From positions 63,210,001 to 63,274,000 of the forward strand of contig NC_072893.1 of NCBI RefSeq assembly GCF_027943255.1: 64,000 bases of DNA, in the 5' to 3' direction. The DNA comes from Anastrepha obliqua. Taxonomy: Eukaryota > Arthropoda > Insecta > Diptera > Tephritidae. This document shows positions 47,605 through 60,568 of the stretch, piece by piece. The number at the start of each line of letters is the position of its first letter. The stretch's first letter is position 1. Both the position numbers and the translations under genes were made by a program. The notes beneath the pieces were generated by a model. The model was given only the letters and a program-made list of their open reading frames with translations, made no database searches and had not been told where the DNA came from.

Positions 47605-48510
47605 TGGCACTAGTTTTATTGCATTCACCTATTTTTCAGTTAATACTAACCTTAATAAGGCAGCTCTTACAATTGCGTGATATTATTCTATTCTCTATCT
47701 ATTCATTAGTTCGTGAGTTATTGTGCTAAGAGTGACGTTAATTTTGTTATTTTCGAAACAATGGATCAAAACGTAGTTTGTGTTTTAATTTTACACAGCT
47801 TCTTGATGGGGGAAAAATATCGTTCATGCGAAGTAAAGGCTTGAGCAGTGTTATAGGGACCTCGCTCCATCAAAAACAACAATAAAAAGTATGCTGACTT
47901 CAAACGTGGTCGTTAAGACACCGATGATGCACAACACAGTGGACGTCCACATGAGACGGTAACACCAGAAAACATCAAGAAAATCCACAAAATCGTCTTG
48001 AATAATTGAAAAGTGTAGTTGCGTGAGTTAGCTGATATCGTATATTGATGTATTTATAAATGAAGAATGAAGTTATAAGCATGTGTAGGCTTCATATTGC
48101 ATGAGTGTTTGACTATGAGATAGCTCTGTTCGAAGTGGGTGCCGCGTTTGCTCACTGTTCACCAAAAACAAGACAACGCACCGAGTCATAAGTCAATCAA
48201 AACAATGACTAAACTACATGAGTTGACGTTCGTATTGCTTTCACATCCGCCGTATTCGACAGATTCTACAGACTTAAAAAATTGATCGCCGGTAAGAAAT
48301 TTCGCTCGAATGAAAAGGTTATCGCTGAAACTGAGGCCTATTTTGAGACAAAAGATAAATCGTTCTATAAAAGTGGTATTGAAATGTTAGAGCGGTGCTG
48401 GAATGGTTGCGTTGTTCTTGATGGAAATTACGTTGATGAATAAAGCTAATTTTGAAGACAAAACGAGTTTTTTTGTTAGTCCCGGGTCTTTTCAGCCCAT
48501 GTGTTATGGA
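47605..48510 (+). mobile_element. Internally deleted mariner, copy 2
   Basis: Shares with copy 1 (7,165-7,970) the leader GATGGCACTAGTTTTATTGC and the start MDQK at 47,761. It also shares a fusion in which PRLLTVHQKQ runs directly into DNAPSHKS and HPPYS. Here the second catalytic Asp is kept and the C-terminus is longer (FYKSGIEMLERCWNGC, then VLDGNYVDE before the stop). Multiple frame changes lie between 47,800 and 48,060. Non-coding today. Confidence 0.8.
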
Positions 48511-48639
48511 GAGTGCGGTGAGCATACCTATTATTTTATTGGTCAACAAAGCAAATAATCATGATTCGAAAAAAAATTCAACAAAATTTTTTAATAGTTA
48601 TTCATAGTTTTTGCAAGTTTTAAACTGTTTGCATTGGTA

Positions 48640-49782
48640 TATCAATCACTCCTGCACAAGATAAGACGAATGTTTTGGGTCATTATCTTGTTGAAATTGC
48701 TAAGTTGTCCCATTAAGAGCCCGTTTTTTCACACTTCGACTTAAATTTTCTTTAAGAATGTCGCGACGCACATGCTTGTCCATTGTCTCATCTATGAACA
48801 CGAGGTTTCCGACACCAGATGCCGCGAAACGACCATTTCCTCCACCGTGTTTAACTTTTTTGAGCAGGTTGTTCTATTGAAACTCTTTATTTGGCTTTCG
48901 CCAAATCTTTTGTGCTCCATCTGACCCAAATAAATTGAATTTTGATTCGTCACTAAACATGGTGGTGTTCTAAAAAGCGTCGGGCTTATTTAAATGCTGT
49001 TTAGCAATTTCTAGCCTCGTTTTCTTATTTACCTTACAAAATGAAGGGTTTGCGTCGAGGAATCCGGCCATGGTACCCAGCCTTATATAGGGTATTCCGA
49101 ACAGTTTGCGGGTTGAAATTGATTTCAAATGAATTTTGCAGAGTCTTGCACAATTTGACAGCCGAAGTTTTTGGATTTTGTACCACCGTGGACACCACAA
49201 TTCGCTCCTGTCGTTCGGTTAATTTTTTTGGGCGGCCAGATCTGCTCTCCGGAGCTATTTTGCCAGTATTGCATTAATACATAACGATGTTTCGAACGCT
49301 GGACCATGATTTATAGACAAGTTTGCCAATTTTGCAATAGGATTTTTTTTTTCTAAATACAGTTTTATCATTATTTGACGTAGTTCTAGGGAAATTTCAG
49401 CATCACGGCCCATTTTGGTCTATGTCCGTTGAAATCGCGATCAAAAGTGATTGTGACCGTATGCAATTCCTAAAACGTACGAATAAGTAAAAAGCGAGAG
49501 TGAAAATAACGGGAGTTTACCGTTACGACGCCAAAAGCATAAGCTAACATAAAGAATGTGCCACTACTTTTTTGATGTGAATTTGTGCCTTATTTTAGCT
49601 TTCAAGGTTAAGCTTGTAAGCCTATGCCGAAATTCATTATTTTTTTTGTTCAGATACCTAAAAAATAAATACATTTAGAAAATACCGTTTTCTATTTTTT
49701 ATACTTTCATTAGAGGAAAAGTTATAGTACTGAGAACTTTGATTTTACGAATGTGCCAATAATTTTTTGACTCACTGTATAA
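48640..49782 (-). mobile_element. Tc1-like transposon, 3'-truncated and inactive
   Basis: The right edge on the minus strand begins TACAGTGAGTCAAAAAATTA, a Tc1-type terminus. The transposase starts at 49,413 (MGRDAEISLELRQIMIKL). It continues with SGRPKKLTERQERIVVST, NPQTVRNTLYKAGYHGR, FSDESKFNLFGSDG and FQQDNDPKHSS. These give the first and second catalytic Asp of a DDE transposase. Internal stops follow NKPDAF and KEFQ. The sequence is lost near 48,640 before the catalytic Glu, so the left end is missing. Confidence 0.8.
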
Positions 49783-50225
49783 CAAAAAAGTATTTTCATA
49801 TTTCGGATTTTTGCGCGAAATTGAATTTAAAGAACGGAAAAATAAAAAGAATTTTACATTAATAAATTATAAGAGATAGACAGATACCACCCACTTGTGT
49901 AAGAAAACGGGTAGCCACATTGTTATATTTCACAAATCTCTTATGTATATGGAACATCCATTCTTTGGAGCAAAGATGTGGCAGACTAATTCGGCGTTAC
50001 TTGCGCTCAGCTTTGAATTATTTTCACAATTATACACACCCATTTACAGGAAATTAAAGTTTAGGGATTAAAATAAAAAAATAAATAAAATATTATCATG
50101 CCACCCTTTTACGGCATAGAAGAATTAAATCTTAATAAAAATATTTTTAGTTTCTAATTTCTTTGAATGGAGAAACAATGAAAATGAGAATGTGAGAATA
50201 ATGTCAAAAATACTAAAAGTCCCTC
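49783..50225. other. No feature seen
   Basis: AT-rich DNA between two mobile elements, no supported content. Confidence 0.3.
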
Positions 50226-50961
50226 TTAACGGGGTATTCTAGTCTAGAAATTTGAAAAAATCGAAAAATTTTTTTTTCAAAATTTGATAGTTTAACTATT
50301 CAAAAATATCTCCCTAAAAGAATTTTTCAAAATTCGAATTATTTTCGAAGCTACAACTATTTTAGTGATGCGACAGCTTGACTGGTTTGAGCGGACGCCG
50401 AACTTCAAAAGTGTTTTTCTCGAAACTACTTCGTTCGATACGGTCGGCACGATATCTCAAGTTCCAATCAACCGATTTGCTTGAAATTTGTCATGATTAT
50501 TCCTTAAATATATCTCTATCGTATGAAGCTCGAAAAACTGGAAATTTCAATTTTTTAATATGTGTAAACAATTCGAGAAAGCTTAAAAATAAGAGAAAAA
50601 TCGACCTCAATTTTTTGAGTAGCCGCCATTTTATGGAAAAAAAATTTTTTTCCGTTTTTTCTGGTTCATACGATAATGACATTCATATTAATTAAGAATT
50701 TATATTTTTTTTTTCTTCAGATGACCACAAGGGTAGAAATCGTGACGACGGGGACACTGCCTTTTTTTCCCCCCTTCCACTTCAAGGACGCATAACTCCA
50801 TGAAAATTCATTTTTTTTTTTCAAATTTATTTTGTGTGCTCCTAATATATGAATAAATAAATGATAAAAAAATGTATCGTAAAAATATCAATAGCTTTTT
50901 TTTTTATTCATCGTCAAAAAATGCTCGAAATTCGGGCCTCTAGACTAGAATACCCCCTTAA
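50226..50961. mobile_element. 736-bp foldback MITE, copy 2
   Basis: TTAA edges lie at 50,226-50,229 and 50,958-50,961. The terminal repeat reads GGGGTATTCTAGTCTAGA at left and the same, inverted, at right. The interior follows copy 1 (AAAAAATCGAAAAATTTTTT, GCGGACGC, TTTCTCGAAACTACTT). An inner stem pairs ATCGTATGAA...GAAAAA at 50,518-50,538 with TTTTTTCTGGTTCATACGAT at 50,655-50,674. Length is identical to copy 1. Confidence 0.85.
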
Positions 50962-51399
50962 TTGTTCTAACTTACTATATTTTTATATAAAAATAAACTA
51001 ATGCTGTGTGTTTATAATTTTGCAACGGGGTGCAAATGAGAAGAAATCGTAGCGGTACGAGTTAATAGTGGTTGGGCTAAGTAGAGCAGCCGATTTTTTT
51101 CCTTGCGATTTGCTGCTTTGAATGTCAAAGTAACATAAGTAAGTGGTTTGTAGTTGGTTCGTTGGTTTGTTTAAATTCCGATTGAAATGGTGACATTCAA
51201 AGAACCAAATTACAAAACCGAAATTCATGTATATGTTGTTGTTGCTCTAGTGACTACTTTTTACAGATTCACTTTGGTTCCCGCTTTAAGAAGCAGTAGT
51301 CTGCAGTGGCATAGAAATCTTATTGAAAGTTCGAATCTCCAGAAGTTCCCTAAATTTACCGATACTGAAGAAATTGAAATGCATTGCCGTCTATGGTGA

Positions 51400-51865
51400 T
51401 AAAAGACGCTTTTAACCCACGCTTCCACGACAGTCGGTTCTACGTTACCGAAACGACCCGGATTTATATCCGGTCAAGGACTGTCACTCCAGCACCATTC
51501 CCCGTATGTAAGTATGGGGAATGTTTATGCTGTTACAACAACAACAACGCTTTTAACCAACAACCAGCCGAGGTAACTACTCGACTCATAAACAGATTTT
51601 TCCCACGTCAGTCAGTTTCATGTTGCCGGAACACGCGGACTTATATCTGGCCAAGGACTGTTACTCCACCAACATTACCCGTATATGTATGGGGAATGTT
51701 TATGCTGCTACAACAACAACAACTAATAAAATCATCTTTCCCACGTCAGTCGGTTTTATGGTGCGGGAACACGCGGATTAATATCCAACCAAGGCCTATA
51801 ACATCAGCAGCATTCCCCGTACATGCGTGGGGAATGTTTATGCTGCTATAACAGCAATAACAACA
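51400..51865 (+). repeat. Three tandem copies of a dispersed repeat with ACA-rich tail
   Basis: Each unit has CGACAGTCGGTT/CGTCAGTCGGTT, a short hairpin around ATTCCCCGTA...TGGGGAAT, then GTTTATGCTG(C/T)TA and an (ACA)n run. Unit ends fall near 51,555, 51,722 and 51,865. An inverted copy lies at 21,345-21,475. The open frame across it is due to the repeat and does not look like a gene. Confidence 0.65.
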
Positions 51866-53537
51866 ACTAATAAAATGATATTCATACATAAAAAAATGTA
51901 TTTTCAGTTAAGTTGAAGCAAAAAATAAAACGAATTCGCCAATCAAGAAAAATGCTTATTTTATCAACTGCATTGTATCACAAATATACTGGGTAATTTA
52001 TTTAATTTTCATGTATTTTTATTTTAACTTTTGCAAACCAATTTAATTTCTTCGTTTGTTGAAGTAATCACTTGAAATTTTCATTTGTAACAAACTAACA
52101 GTAGATATCCCTTTTCCTTTCAAACATGCATGTGCGTGTAATAACCCACTGTAGTTATTTTTTTGAAGCGTGAAAAACAGCACAAATTACATTAAATTGA
52201 TGCCCAGTTATGTATACGAACGCAATATTATATATTGCACATATACACTCATAAGCATACATATATTAAAAATTGCTCCTTAATTCTAAATTACATGTAA
52301 ATACATACATACACACTATAGTAATTATAACGTAGAATTTTGTATCTCATGTAAACACGCTTAATTGCATTGAACGTGTGACAACATATCTAACACTAAC
52401 ATATACATATTTTATTTTATTCAGTTTTGGTAGTAATAATTAACATATCTAAAAATAAAAAATAAAGTTTAATTAAAAGAAGAAATTAACAATAAAAGTG
52501 AGTTTTAGGTAAATCTGTGGGTTTGACCGATTGCAGTGGTTTTATTTTGCTTTGTTTTTGTCTGTTGTGAGAGGCGGTGGTTAATCAGTGATATTCGCAC
52601 ATTGTCATATTACAATAATTTATTAGATTCCTTAATAATTTTGCTCTCAAATCATTCGTTTTTTATCACATAGATTTTTGTTTTCTAAAAATATATATTT
52701 TTTTTTTCTGATGCTTTGTGATAAAAAGGAAATATAATTTTTACTAATGAAAATGAGCTACTACAATTTAACTTACATATTACATTAACATTAAAAATTC
52801 TTTCTAACATTATCTTATAACATTGAATCAACATTTAAGAAACTCATCTGATTTTGCATCATATTGGTATTGAATATCAAAAATCATATATGTAGATACA
52901 TATATGCATTATATGTTTTTACTCATAAATACAAATCAATATAAATATATTTATGTGTATATATATATATACAAGTATACAAATACTTTGTTTAGAGTTA
53001 CATGTACGCATATATGTATGCATTTTTGTATATGTATGTACTTTTGTTTAAAATATATTTATGCTGCATGTTTGTACATACATACCACACGTAAATAGAT
53101 AATCTTTGTTTTCAATATATTTTTCCTAAGCTTAGCAATGAACGAATTACATAGACAACAGATACCTTCGCTTAATACCAAATGTCCAAGAAAAACATCA
53201 CCTACACATAAATGCTGTGACAGAACTCCCTCACTAACTCGTAGACGTGGTTCTGCCTAATAATTTCAGCTTAGGGACAAAAGGACAAACATACAATAGA
53301 GATTATGTAAATAAAAACCGAAACACCGTATCTTTATTTTGACACTTTTCACAGACAGGAACAGTATTTCCACAGTCATCTGTGCACCTGTAAATCCAAT
53401 ATACGCATACCTAGCGTCGACGTTTTTGTTGCCCGAGGCTTTTATATAAAAATGTTCCTTTGCCGGCGATTTATTGATAGACGCATTAGGTGCGTACGAA
53501 CTCAGACAAAAGTCGTTCAAGGTTTTTTAGTTTCAAA
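51866..53537 (-). other. HDAC4 3' UTR and flank
   Basis: Downstream of the HDAC4 stop codon on the minus strand. An AATAAA on the minus strand (TTTATT at 53,333-53,338) is a plausible polyadenylation signal. The rest is AT-rich with TATATG/ATACAT runs around 52,880-53,080; no gene is supported. Confidence 0.4.
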
Positions 53538-53943
53538 TTACTTAACTTCGTCTTGATCCATTGGTTCTTCTGAGTCATCACGAGATAAATTTCTGAAAAA
53601 GAAAATTTTGTATATTTATATGTATTGCATTAAACCGAAAAATAAGCATATCAGCATGTTTACCTGTTCATCGACTGCATAGAAAGGCCTGCCATGGCCG
53701 TAACGGTTTCCGATTCGTCGAGCTCAATCTTTAATGCCTCGAGCGCAGATAAACCAACAGTATGGGCCAAACGGCGTACACATGGCCAATGTTGTAACTG
53801 AAAGAGCATAGCATTATTTAAAAACTCTCATTACATACATATAAATGATTAACTTCTAGTTATACAAATTTTTTTAAACCGAACGCTATGAAACAAATTT
53901 TAACTATTTCTATAGTGACCCTGAGAACCCCCCTAATTAAAAA

Positions 53944-54004
<61 letters not shown>

Positions 54005-57000
54005 ATCCCGTTTTTTTTATTTTTTGTTATAAGTTTTAGGACATTTGTGAGGAGAAAATAAAAGAGGAGATTAAATAATATTGATATTTAAACAGTTTAT
54101 ACCAAAAGTACATTTCTACTATGCAAATTCATTGGTAATTTCCAAAACGCTAACAGGACGGGTAAATAATTTATAATATAAATATAAGTGACTATTTTTG
54201 AGCCATAGAACAAATTTAGAGGGTAGCATTAAAAAAAAAAGTTATGTTGGGCTATGGTGCAAATTTAGGGTGTAGCATCAAGAAAACACATTTTTTTGGA
54301 CCATCCTAATGTACATATATGCTCTAAAATTTGTTTTACCATTCATTACCTAAAGAAAAGTAAAAGCAAAAAAAAAAAATCGTAATAAAAGTGCCGCCGA
54401 ATTTGCTACTATTTTACTACTACTTAATCTGGGTTACAGTCTGGATGGATATAAATATTTTCTGTCAGCGGTTAACTCTAATGGATTAACCGCACCAGAT
54501 ATACTGAGTGCTTACGCAACAGAAAAAAAGGAGTGACTATTAGCTTTAAGGCGAAACGAAGAGAACAGTTTAATAAAGTTTAGTATTATATCAAATATTT
54601 ATTTTTTTTTACGCCAACCGCCGTTGTTGTTATTATTTTTGGAACAGTTTCCCGAAACTCTGACTCGGCTGGTGATCGAGCCCATCTAACGGCAGACACA
54701 GCAGATCTGCTCTTTCGACAGAGTCTGCGCTAATTTGAATGGACATGTGAAGACGTAGCTAGGGACGCGCGCCAAGAGCTTCCTGAAACACTGGATAAGT
54801 GCACGTTTGACATGTCGGGATTTATTACAGATAAGGAATTCAACCTGCTACAATATGCAGAAAGTAGTTGTCAGTTTTGGGGAGTGCTTTGAATGTTACA
54901 CCGGGTGCAGCGACCGCCGTGTGTATAATTGCGGAAATTCATCTTTGGGTGGCTTCTTATGTTTGTTTTACTTGTTATTCTACTTAACCCTTTTGCATCA
55001 CCGCTCGAAATGCGCGATGTATTCAAAATGTCCTGCTTCGGCAAGACTTTTACGTTTTGTTCTAATGAAAAAGAATTTTACATGATTACTAAAATTATTT
55101 ATTTTCCTCAAACTTTAAAAAAAAAACATTTTTTGCGGATTATTCCGTTCTTGGTGATAAGACAACACGCACCTTTGCATGAAGAGGAAGCTCGCCCTAA
55201 GCCCCGTCAACGATATGTCAGTCATGCTCTCTACACTTAATTCCTTTGTCATGATCTGTCAGATTTTGATACGAAATCATCAATAACTGTGTTTATGCCT
55301 TAAGTAACTTTAACAGTATATATCATAAATGAATTTTCTATTGATCAGTATCAAAAAACTCGTTTAAATTTGTTACAGAATTTGTAAATAACTTTGTTAA
55401 ATTTGAAATACCCGCACCTAATCATGTTTAAGTGAAAATAATATCTCACCTGTATTGCAATTGTCTTCTGCAACGTATCTATCGCATTCTGGCATGGCTG
55501 TCTATTAATCTCACTTTCTGCAATTGCAGACAATGGGTCGCCTAGAAGCGCACGTACGCACTCCTGTGCAGAATCACAAATTGCGGGTAAATCGTAACCG
55601 CCTTCCAGCGCCAACACCACTTTACCCTCAGCCAATTGCATTAGTTCCCTCGTCATAAAACCAAAACATGCCGGCGACACCATGTAACCACCTAAAGGTG
55701 GAGGGTGACCGGCAGCTGCGTCGAAACCAGCCGACACCAAGACAATATCTGGATTAAAACACTTTGCGATAGGCATCACAATTGTACGGAATGCAGCAAT
55801 ATATTCAGCATCGCCCAGAGGTGGATCGAGTGAACCCGACCAGGAAATGTTTACATTAAAACCAGCGCCAGCGCCAACTCCACACTGTGAAGACAATAAA
55901 AAAACAAAGTGAATAACAAAATGAAAAACATTAACTTATTAATTAGTTACCTCGGTTGAACCACCTGTGCCCGGGAAAAAGTTACCATCATCATGCCTGT
56001 GTATGGATAAATATAGCACATCGGGGTTATCATAGAATGCTTGTTGTGTTCCATTGCCATGATGCACGTCCTAAACGATGGAAATGTATTTTAAGTTATA
56101 TCTATACATATGTATGTGTGTGTGTATCCTTACCCAATCCACAATCAATATACGTTTGACTTCCGGCATACGTTGACGCAACAATTTTGCAGCAATCGCA
56201 ATGGAGTTGAAAAAGCAAAAACCCATCGCTAAATTGGCCTCTGCGTGATGGCCTGGCGGTCGCACTACCGCGAAACCATTTTTAATATCGCCTTTAGCTG
56301 TTTTAAAAGCTAAATCAATGACACAGCCAGCAGCCATACGTGCAGCGGCTGCCGTATGATCCTTATTCCATGTGGTATCCAAATCTACACCATAACCTCC
56401 GCAGGATAAACGAACAAAGCCCAAAGCGGGTGGACTATCCAACTTCTGCCGATTCAACTGACAAGAACTTGAAGCAAAAAGTATTGTGTGTGCCTCAGTG
56501 TGCACTGATTGCAACTCCTCCAGCGTAGCTTTGCGTGATCGTAGACGATCGCAACGCTTAGCCAGATCAGTTTCAATTAAGCGGGCCCAGATACTCTGCA
56601 AACGCCCACTATGCTCCGGATGAACCGAATTATCACCACAAGTGCAGGCATGCTTCTGCATAAGATTATCATAAGCGAGACCAGTAGTTGTTTTGTGGGT
56701 AGAAAAATCGTTTGTAAGCTTGCTAATCGCTGCACCAACAATGGCAGGTTGTATGGCAGGTAATGAAGAAAACACATTGGACGCTGGTACACCGGGCGAT
56801 GAGTGCTCCAGCACTCGACGCCGATGCGGGACTGTGAGATTAACTGGCGGAATATGATCTGCTGATGAGGAAGTTATAATGGGTGGGGCATATTGGCCAG
56901 TATCTGGAAGCTGGCTTATACCATTTGGACCCATATGCACCAAAGGACTAGATAGTGTTCGCGATAGTGGGCGTACCAAACCACGTGCGACTGAATCATC

Positions 57001-60000
57001 CATCTGAAAACACCAATCAATTAAAATATATAATTAATATCGCAGATATAATAGGATTGACAATTCACATACCTGCAATGCTTGTCTATATAGTAGTTCC
57101 CGTTGTTGCTGCAGGTATTCTTGATCGCGTAACTTACTCGGCGTGTTGGGCATGCAGGCGACCAACGTTGCGTTCGTCGTCTCTGGCAGATTTTGTGAGG
57201 TACTCGTGGGTACAATACTAGTTATGACGGTTTTAGGTGGCTTTTTTTTGTCCGTCAGATCAATAACCTCGGCCGCATCTTCTTCCTCTTTCAGTTGAGG
57301 TTCACGATTTGCGCTACTACGGTTTATCAATGTTTGCCGTATTTTCTGCGTGACCAACATGTGCGCCTGCTGCTCTGCCTGCAAACGAAATACGTCATAA
57401 GTTGATAGGTTCTACGATACAAATAAACATTTTTTTTTGTAAAAAGTTTTTGAGTTAAGGGCACAACAAATGGGGGATAAAAAATCTGTAGCCCTCCTAT
57501 TACAAGGGCCGCTCTACGGGGTCTGCATTATGTGAGGTAGAGGACAATGTAAAAATCGCGCCTGAGAAGAAATAATTTGCATTGGCTGATTTCGTTGACA
57601 CAGGAGAAGCTTTCAACAATGCCAAAAGCAGCATCTTATCAAAGTTAGGTTAGGTTAGGTTACGGTGGTAGTCGGTCCGTATGACCAACTCACTTAGACC
57701 TCGCAGGTCCGTTGTGATACCACTGTGCGACACGGGAGCCTTGTTTATTTACTTTCGTGAAATCATTTTGAGGCTCTTATGAAGCGCAGGATTGGTCTAA
57801 TCCCCGCGCCAAATAGTTCTGTAAGATAATTGAAAAAGTGTTTACCTAGACAACCTGCTCTGATTTTAGCTAAGGATGGACAATTGCAAAGGAAGTGCTC
57901 TACTGTTTCTTCCTCCTCCTCATCTCTACAGCTTTTACAATATTCATGGGAGAATACTCCTAATCTCAAGGAATGCCTTCCAAATAGCCAGTGGCCGGTG
58001 ACACAAGCCACGACCTTCAAAATATCTTCTCTTGAGAGGCTAAGCAATTCCTTTGTTCTTTTCTTCTTTATTTGCGGCCATAGTAGCCTGGCTGTTACGC
58101 ATGTATCTTCTTCTTCCCATGACCTATTGGCCTCTTGGGTAATGTTGTTTTTTACTATTAATTTACTCGTGGCCAAAGGTATTCCAATGGTACTTGGAAT
58201 CTTATCAAACTCCATATTAAAAACCTCATTGGAAACTTTCGTACGACGATCATAAGCGCGAAGCAAGATACAAGCGATACTATTCCACATCTAAACAGAC
58301 TGACTTCGCAAGACGACATCTTGCCGCTTCTTTGGATTATGGGGATGCTTTATAAACAAAATTATTTTACGATTTATGATAAGTAGTAGTTATGATAAAC
58401 AGTAGAACAAGAGCAAACACGAATGAACGTGGTTGTAAATTGTGGACTTAAGAATCGTCTCTCAAAGACCAAACACTTATTTTCACTAGGAGGAATATTT
58501 CTGACCTCAATCTTTTTCCTCTAAATTTTTAGCCTCTTTTTTCCTCACACATTGTTACGTAATCGTGTTTAAAGAGCCTATGGCGCTCTCTATTCTTGCA
58601 CAAAATGGTCGGTACGAAATGCGGAGCTTGAACCCGTGGCTTGAATGTGTCTGATAATTTTTTAATGATCGGTGGATGAGTGGGAAGTCATTTACATCTT
58701 TTCGCTTTTTTCATCAAAAAAATAATCCATAGATCGCTTAAGAGACAATGCAAACTAAAAATCGAGATATTTTGTATTTTCGTAATCTACGACCCAAAAT
58801 TAAGCTTACGTGTCTCGGCGTTTTTGTGTTTTTTGCGTCAGTTCAGAATTTCATATTTTACTTGCAATGTGATTACATGAAGGACACACATTATACTCAC
58901 ATCACTGTTCTCATAGTGCGTTTGTCCGACACCAATCTGTGCAGTCCCGGTGAGCATTGGATGACCTAGCGGTAAAGGTGCTGATTGAGTGCGCCCCAAA
59001 GGTCGATGTCCTTGCTTGTTAAGGTGGGCGTGAGCCACTTGGGCATCGGTTATTGGCTGTCCATACATCGAAGGTGAAACACCGACCATTGGTGCGCCTG
59101 GACGTAAGCTACCAGCGCCTAAGACAGCGTGACCGTGTGTGCCAGCGCCACCAGCAGGTAGGAGTGTTGAAGCGGCATGCGCAATAGGTGGTATAGCATC
59201 ACTGACCAAAGAAGCTTGTGATGACGAGGTGGATGTGGCCGAGGCCGAGCGTACAACTGGCGCTGGAGCGGGTGGCAAAGCACTAGCTGCGGCGACCGTC
59301 ATTGCAGCGGCGGTGTGCGATGGAGGTGGCGGCGGAGGTGGTTGGTGTCGAGCGAATGGCATCGCCAACGGACTATAGTATGTAGGAGCGGCCAAAGTAG
59401 GTACATGCTGTCGAAGAGCGGCGAGCATAGCATAATTGTTGACATTTGCTTGAGAATGTGCATGGCTTGCTAAATGTGGTCCGCCAAGTGGAATATTTGG
59501 CATTGAGGGTGAGCTAAACAGCGAGAGATCATTTATACTACTACGCTGGCCTGGCTGATATTGCCCACTCTCCTCGTTCTCTTCTTGAATGGGTGCACTA
59601 GTCGGTGAGCCGCGACTACCTACAACACCAGCGGAGAGTGTGGACGAAGGCGGTGAGTTTGGACCGGAATCTGGTGTGCTGCTACAATCTGTTGGTTGAA
59701 AATTAAATTGACTTATGTAGTTGAGCGACTTTTATAGATGCAAATATTTTTTATACTTTCGTGTTTAAAGAAGCAGTGCGATATAGGTATATATGTATTT
59801 ACAATATATATACATATATATATATTGTATACAACATAGGTATATGTATATGAATATTTTTACTTAAAAAAGTATAGTAGCTTTGTAAGGTTATTTTTCA
59901 ATTAGTAATACGGAAATGAAACAATCCTCAGAAGCGTTAAACACATTCAAAGCATTACAAAACAAACTAGCAAGCATTCATGTCATATTTTAAGGACGAA

Positions 60001-60568
60001 CATATAAGCTTTGTTTTTGCTTGATAAATTGTTTGCAGTAGGTACATGTGTATATGTACATATACAAACATACACTTGGGTTTATAGTGAAATTCACTAG
60101 CCATTTGTCAACAAACCAGAATCCATAAAGCGAAGCAATTACCGTTAAACAAATTTTAATACATAATTTACTAATAATTAATGGCATTTTTTATTTTCTA
60201 ATTAACCATAATTCTTTTTATTTACATTTCCTTTTAAATTAACAGTTTACTAAACGATTTCCATTTTTTTTTATTTGTATTTCTTGATTTTCCAATTGAT
60301 TTCATTTATTAATTTATTATTAATTTTTATTAATTTATATTTGCCTTCGCTTGTTTTGCTCTGCTTTGCTTGTTTCGTGTTTTACATACATACGTAAATA
60401 CATAGTGTTAAAGCTTTGCATCATACGTACTTGTTAAAGCGGAATTTTGCTTCTGCTGCCTTCGCTGCAATATGCGCTCATGCCGACGTAACCCAGCTGG
60501 ACTGATTCTCTGCTTGCGCTCAATAACGCTTTGCTTTAGACGTAGCTTCAACAAATTTGGTTCGGATG
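53538..60568 (-). CDS. HDAC4: Class IIa histone deacetylase HDAC4 (3' part)
   Basis: Eight exons on the minus strand: 60,568-60,431, 59,688-58,901, 57,411-57,073, 57,003-56,134, 56,070-55,951, 55,884-55,450, 53,797-53,664 and 53,592-53,538. They give 958 residues in one frame. Exon 1 shown has the MEF2-binding type [19 protein letters not shown]. 14-3-3 type sites are GRTQSAPLP and SRTLSSP. The deacetylase domain starts near [18 protein letters not shown], the class IIa zinc loop. It has [28 protein letters not shown] and EGGYDL. Class IIa enzymes shuttle between cytoplasm and nucleus under kinase and 14-3-3 control and repress MEF2 targets. The domain keeps zinc ligands Asp, His and Asp and has Tyr in EGGYDL. 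The 5' exons lie beyond the window. A LINE relic sits in one intron. Confidence 0.93.
53944..54001 (+). repeat. Poly(A) homopolymer of about 58 nt
   Basis: An uninterrupted A run in the HDAC4 intron between 53,797 and 55,450. It is preceded by GAACCCCCCTAATTAAAAAC and followed by ATTATCCCG. It could be the tail of a retroposed sequence or an assembly or polymerase-slippage product. Confidence 0.8.
54002..55449. other. HDAC4 intron without supported content
   Basis: Open frames at 54,807-55,240 have no motif or splice support. The segment is probably old repeat DNA inside the intron. Confidence 0.35.
57645..58290 (-). mobile_element. 5'-truncated LINE, C-terminal RT/RNase H relic
   Basis: The minus-strand frame (58,290-57,763) contains [38 protein letters not shown] and [20 protein letters not shown]. 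This is the usual C-terminal end of LINE ORF2 proteins of the I/Jockey/R1 group. The last of these is their CxxC-xxxxx-ETxEHxLxxCP signature. The frame ends near 57,763, and the 3' end of the element carries CCTAACCTAACCTAAC repeats (57,645-57,660). The copy is 5'-truncated, as is usual for target-primed integration, and lies in antisense-free orientation (same strand as HDAC4) within its intron. Confidence 0.75.

Noticed and set aside
51384..51851. 155-codon open frame that could be a novel gene
   Set aside because: It runs across three tandem repeat units, and its protein repeats with them (repeated TYIWPRTVTP/RINIQPRPITSA-type segments). No splice or start context.
54807..55240. Overlapping open frames within an HDAC4 intron
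   Set aside because: No recognisable domain, no splice support, and composition similar to old repeat DNA.
57645..57660. TTAGG repeats suggesting insect telomeric DNA
   Set aside because: Only three units, placed exactly at the 3' end of a LINE relic. They are the short-repeat tail of that element, and Diptera lack TTAGG telomeres.
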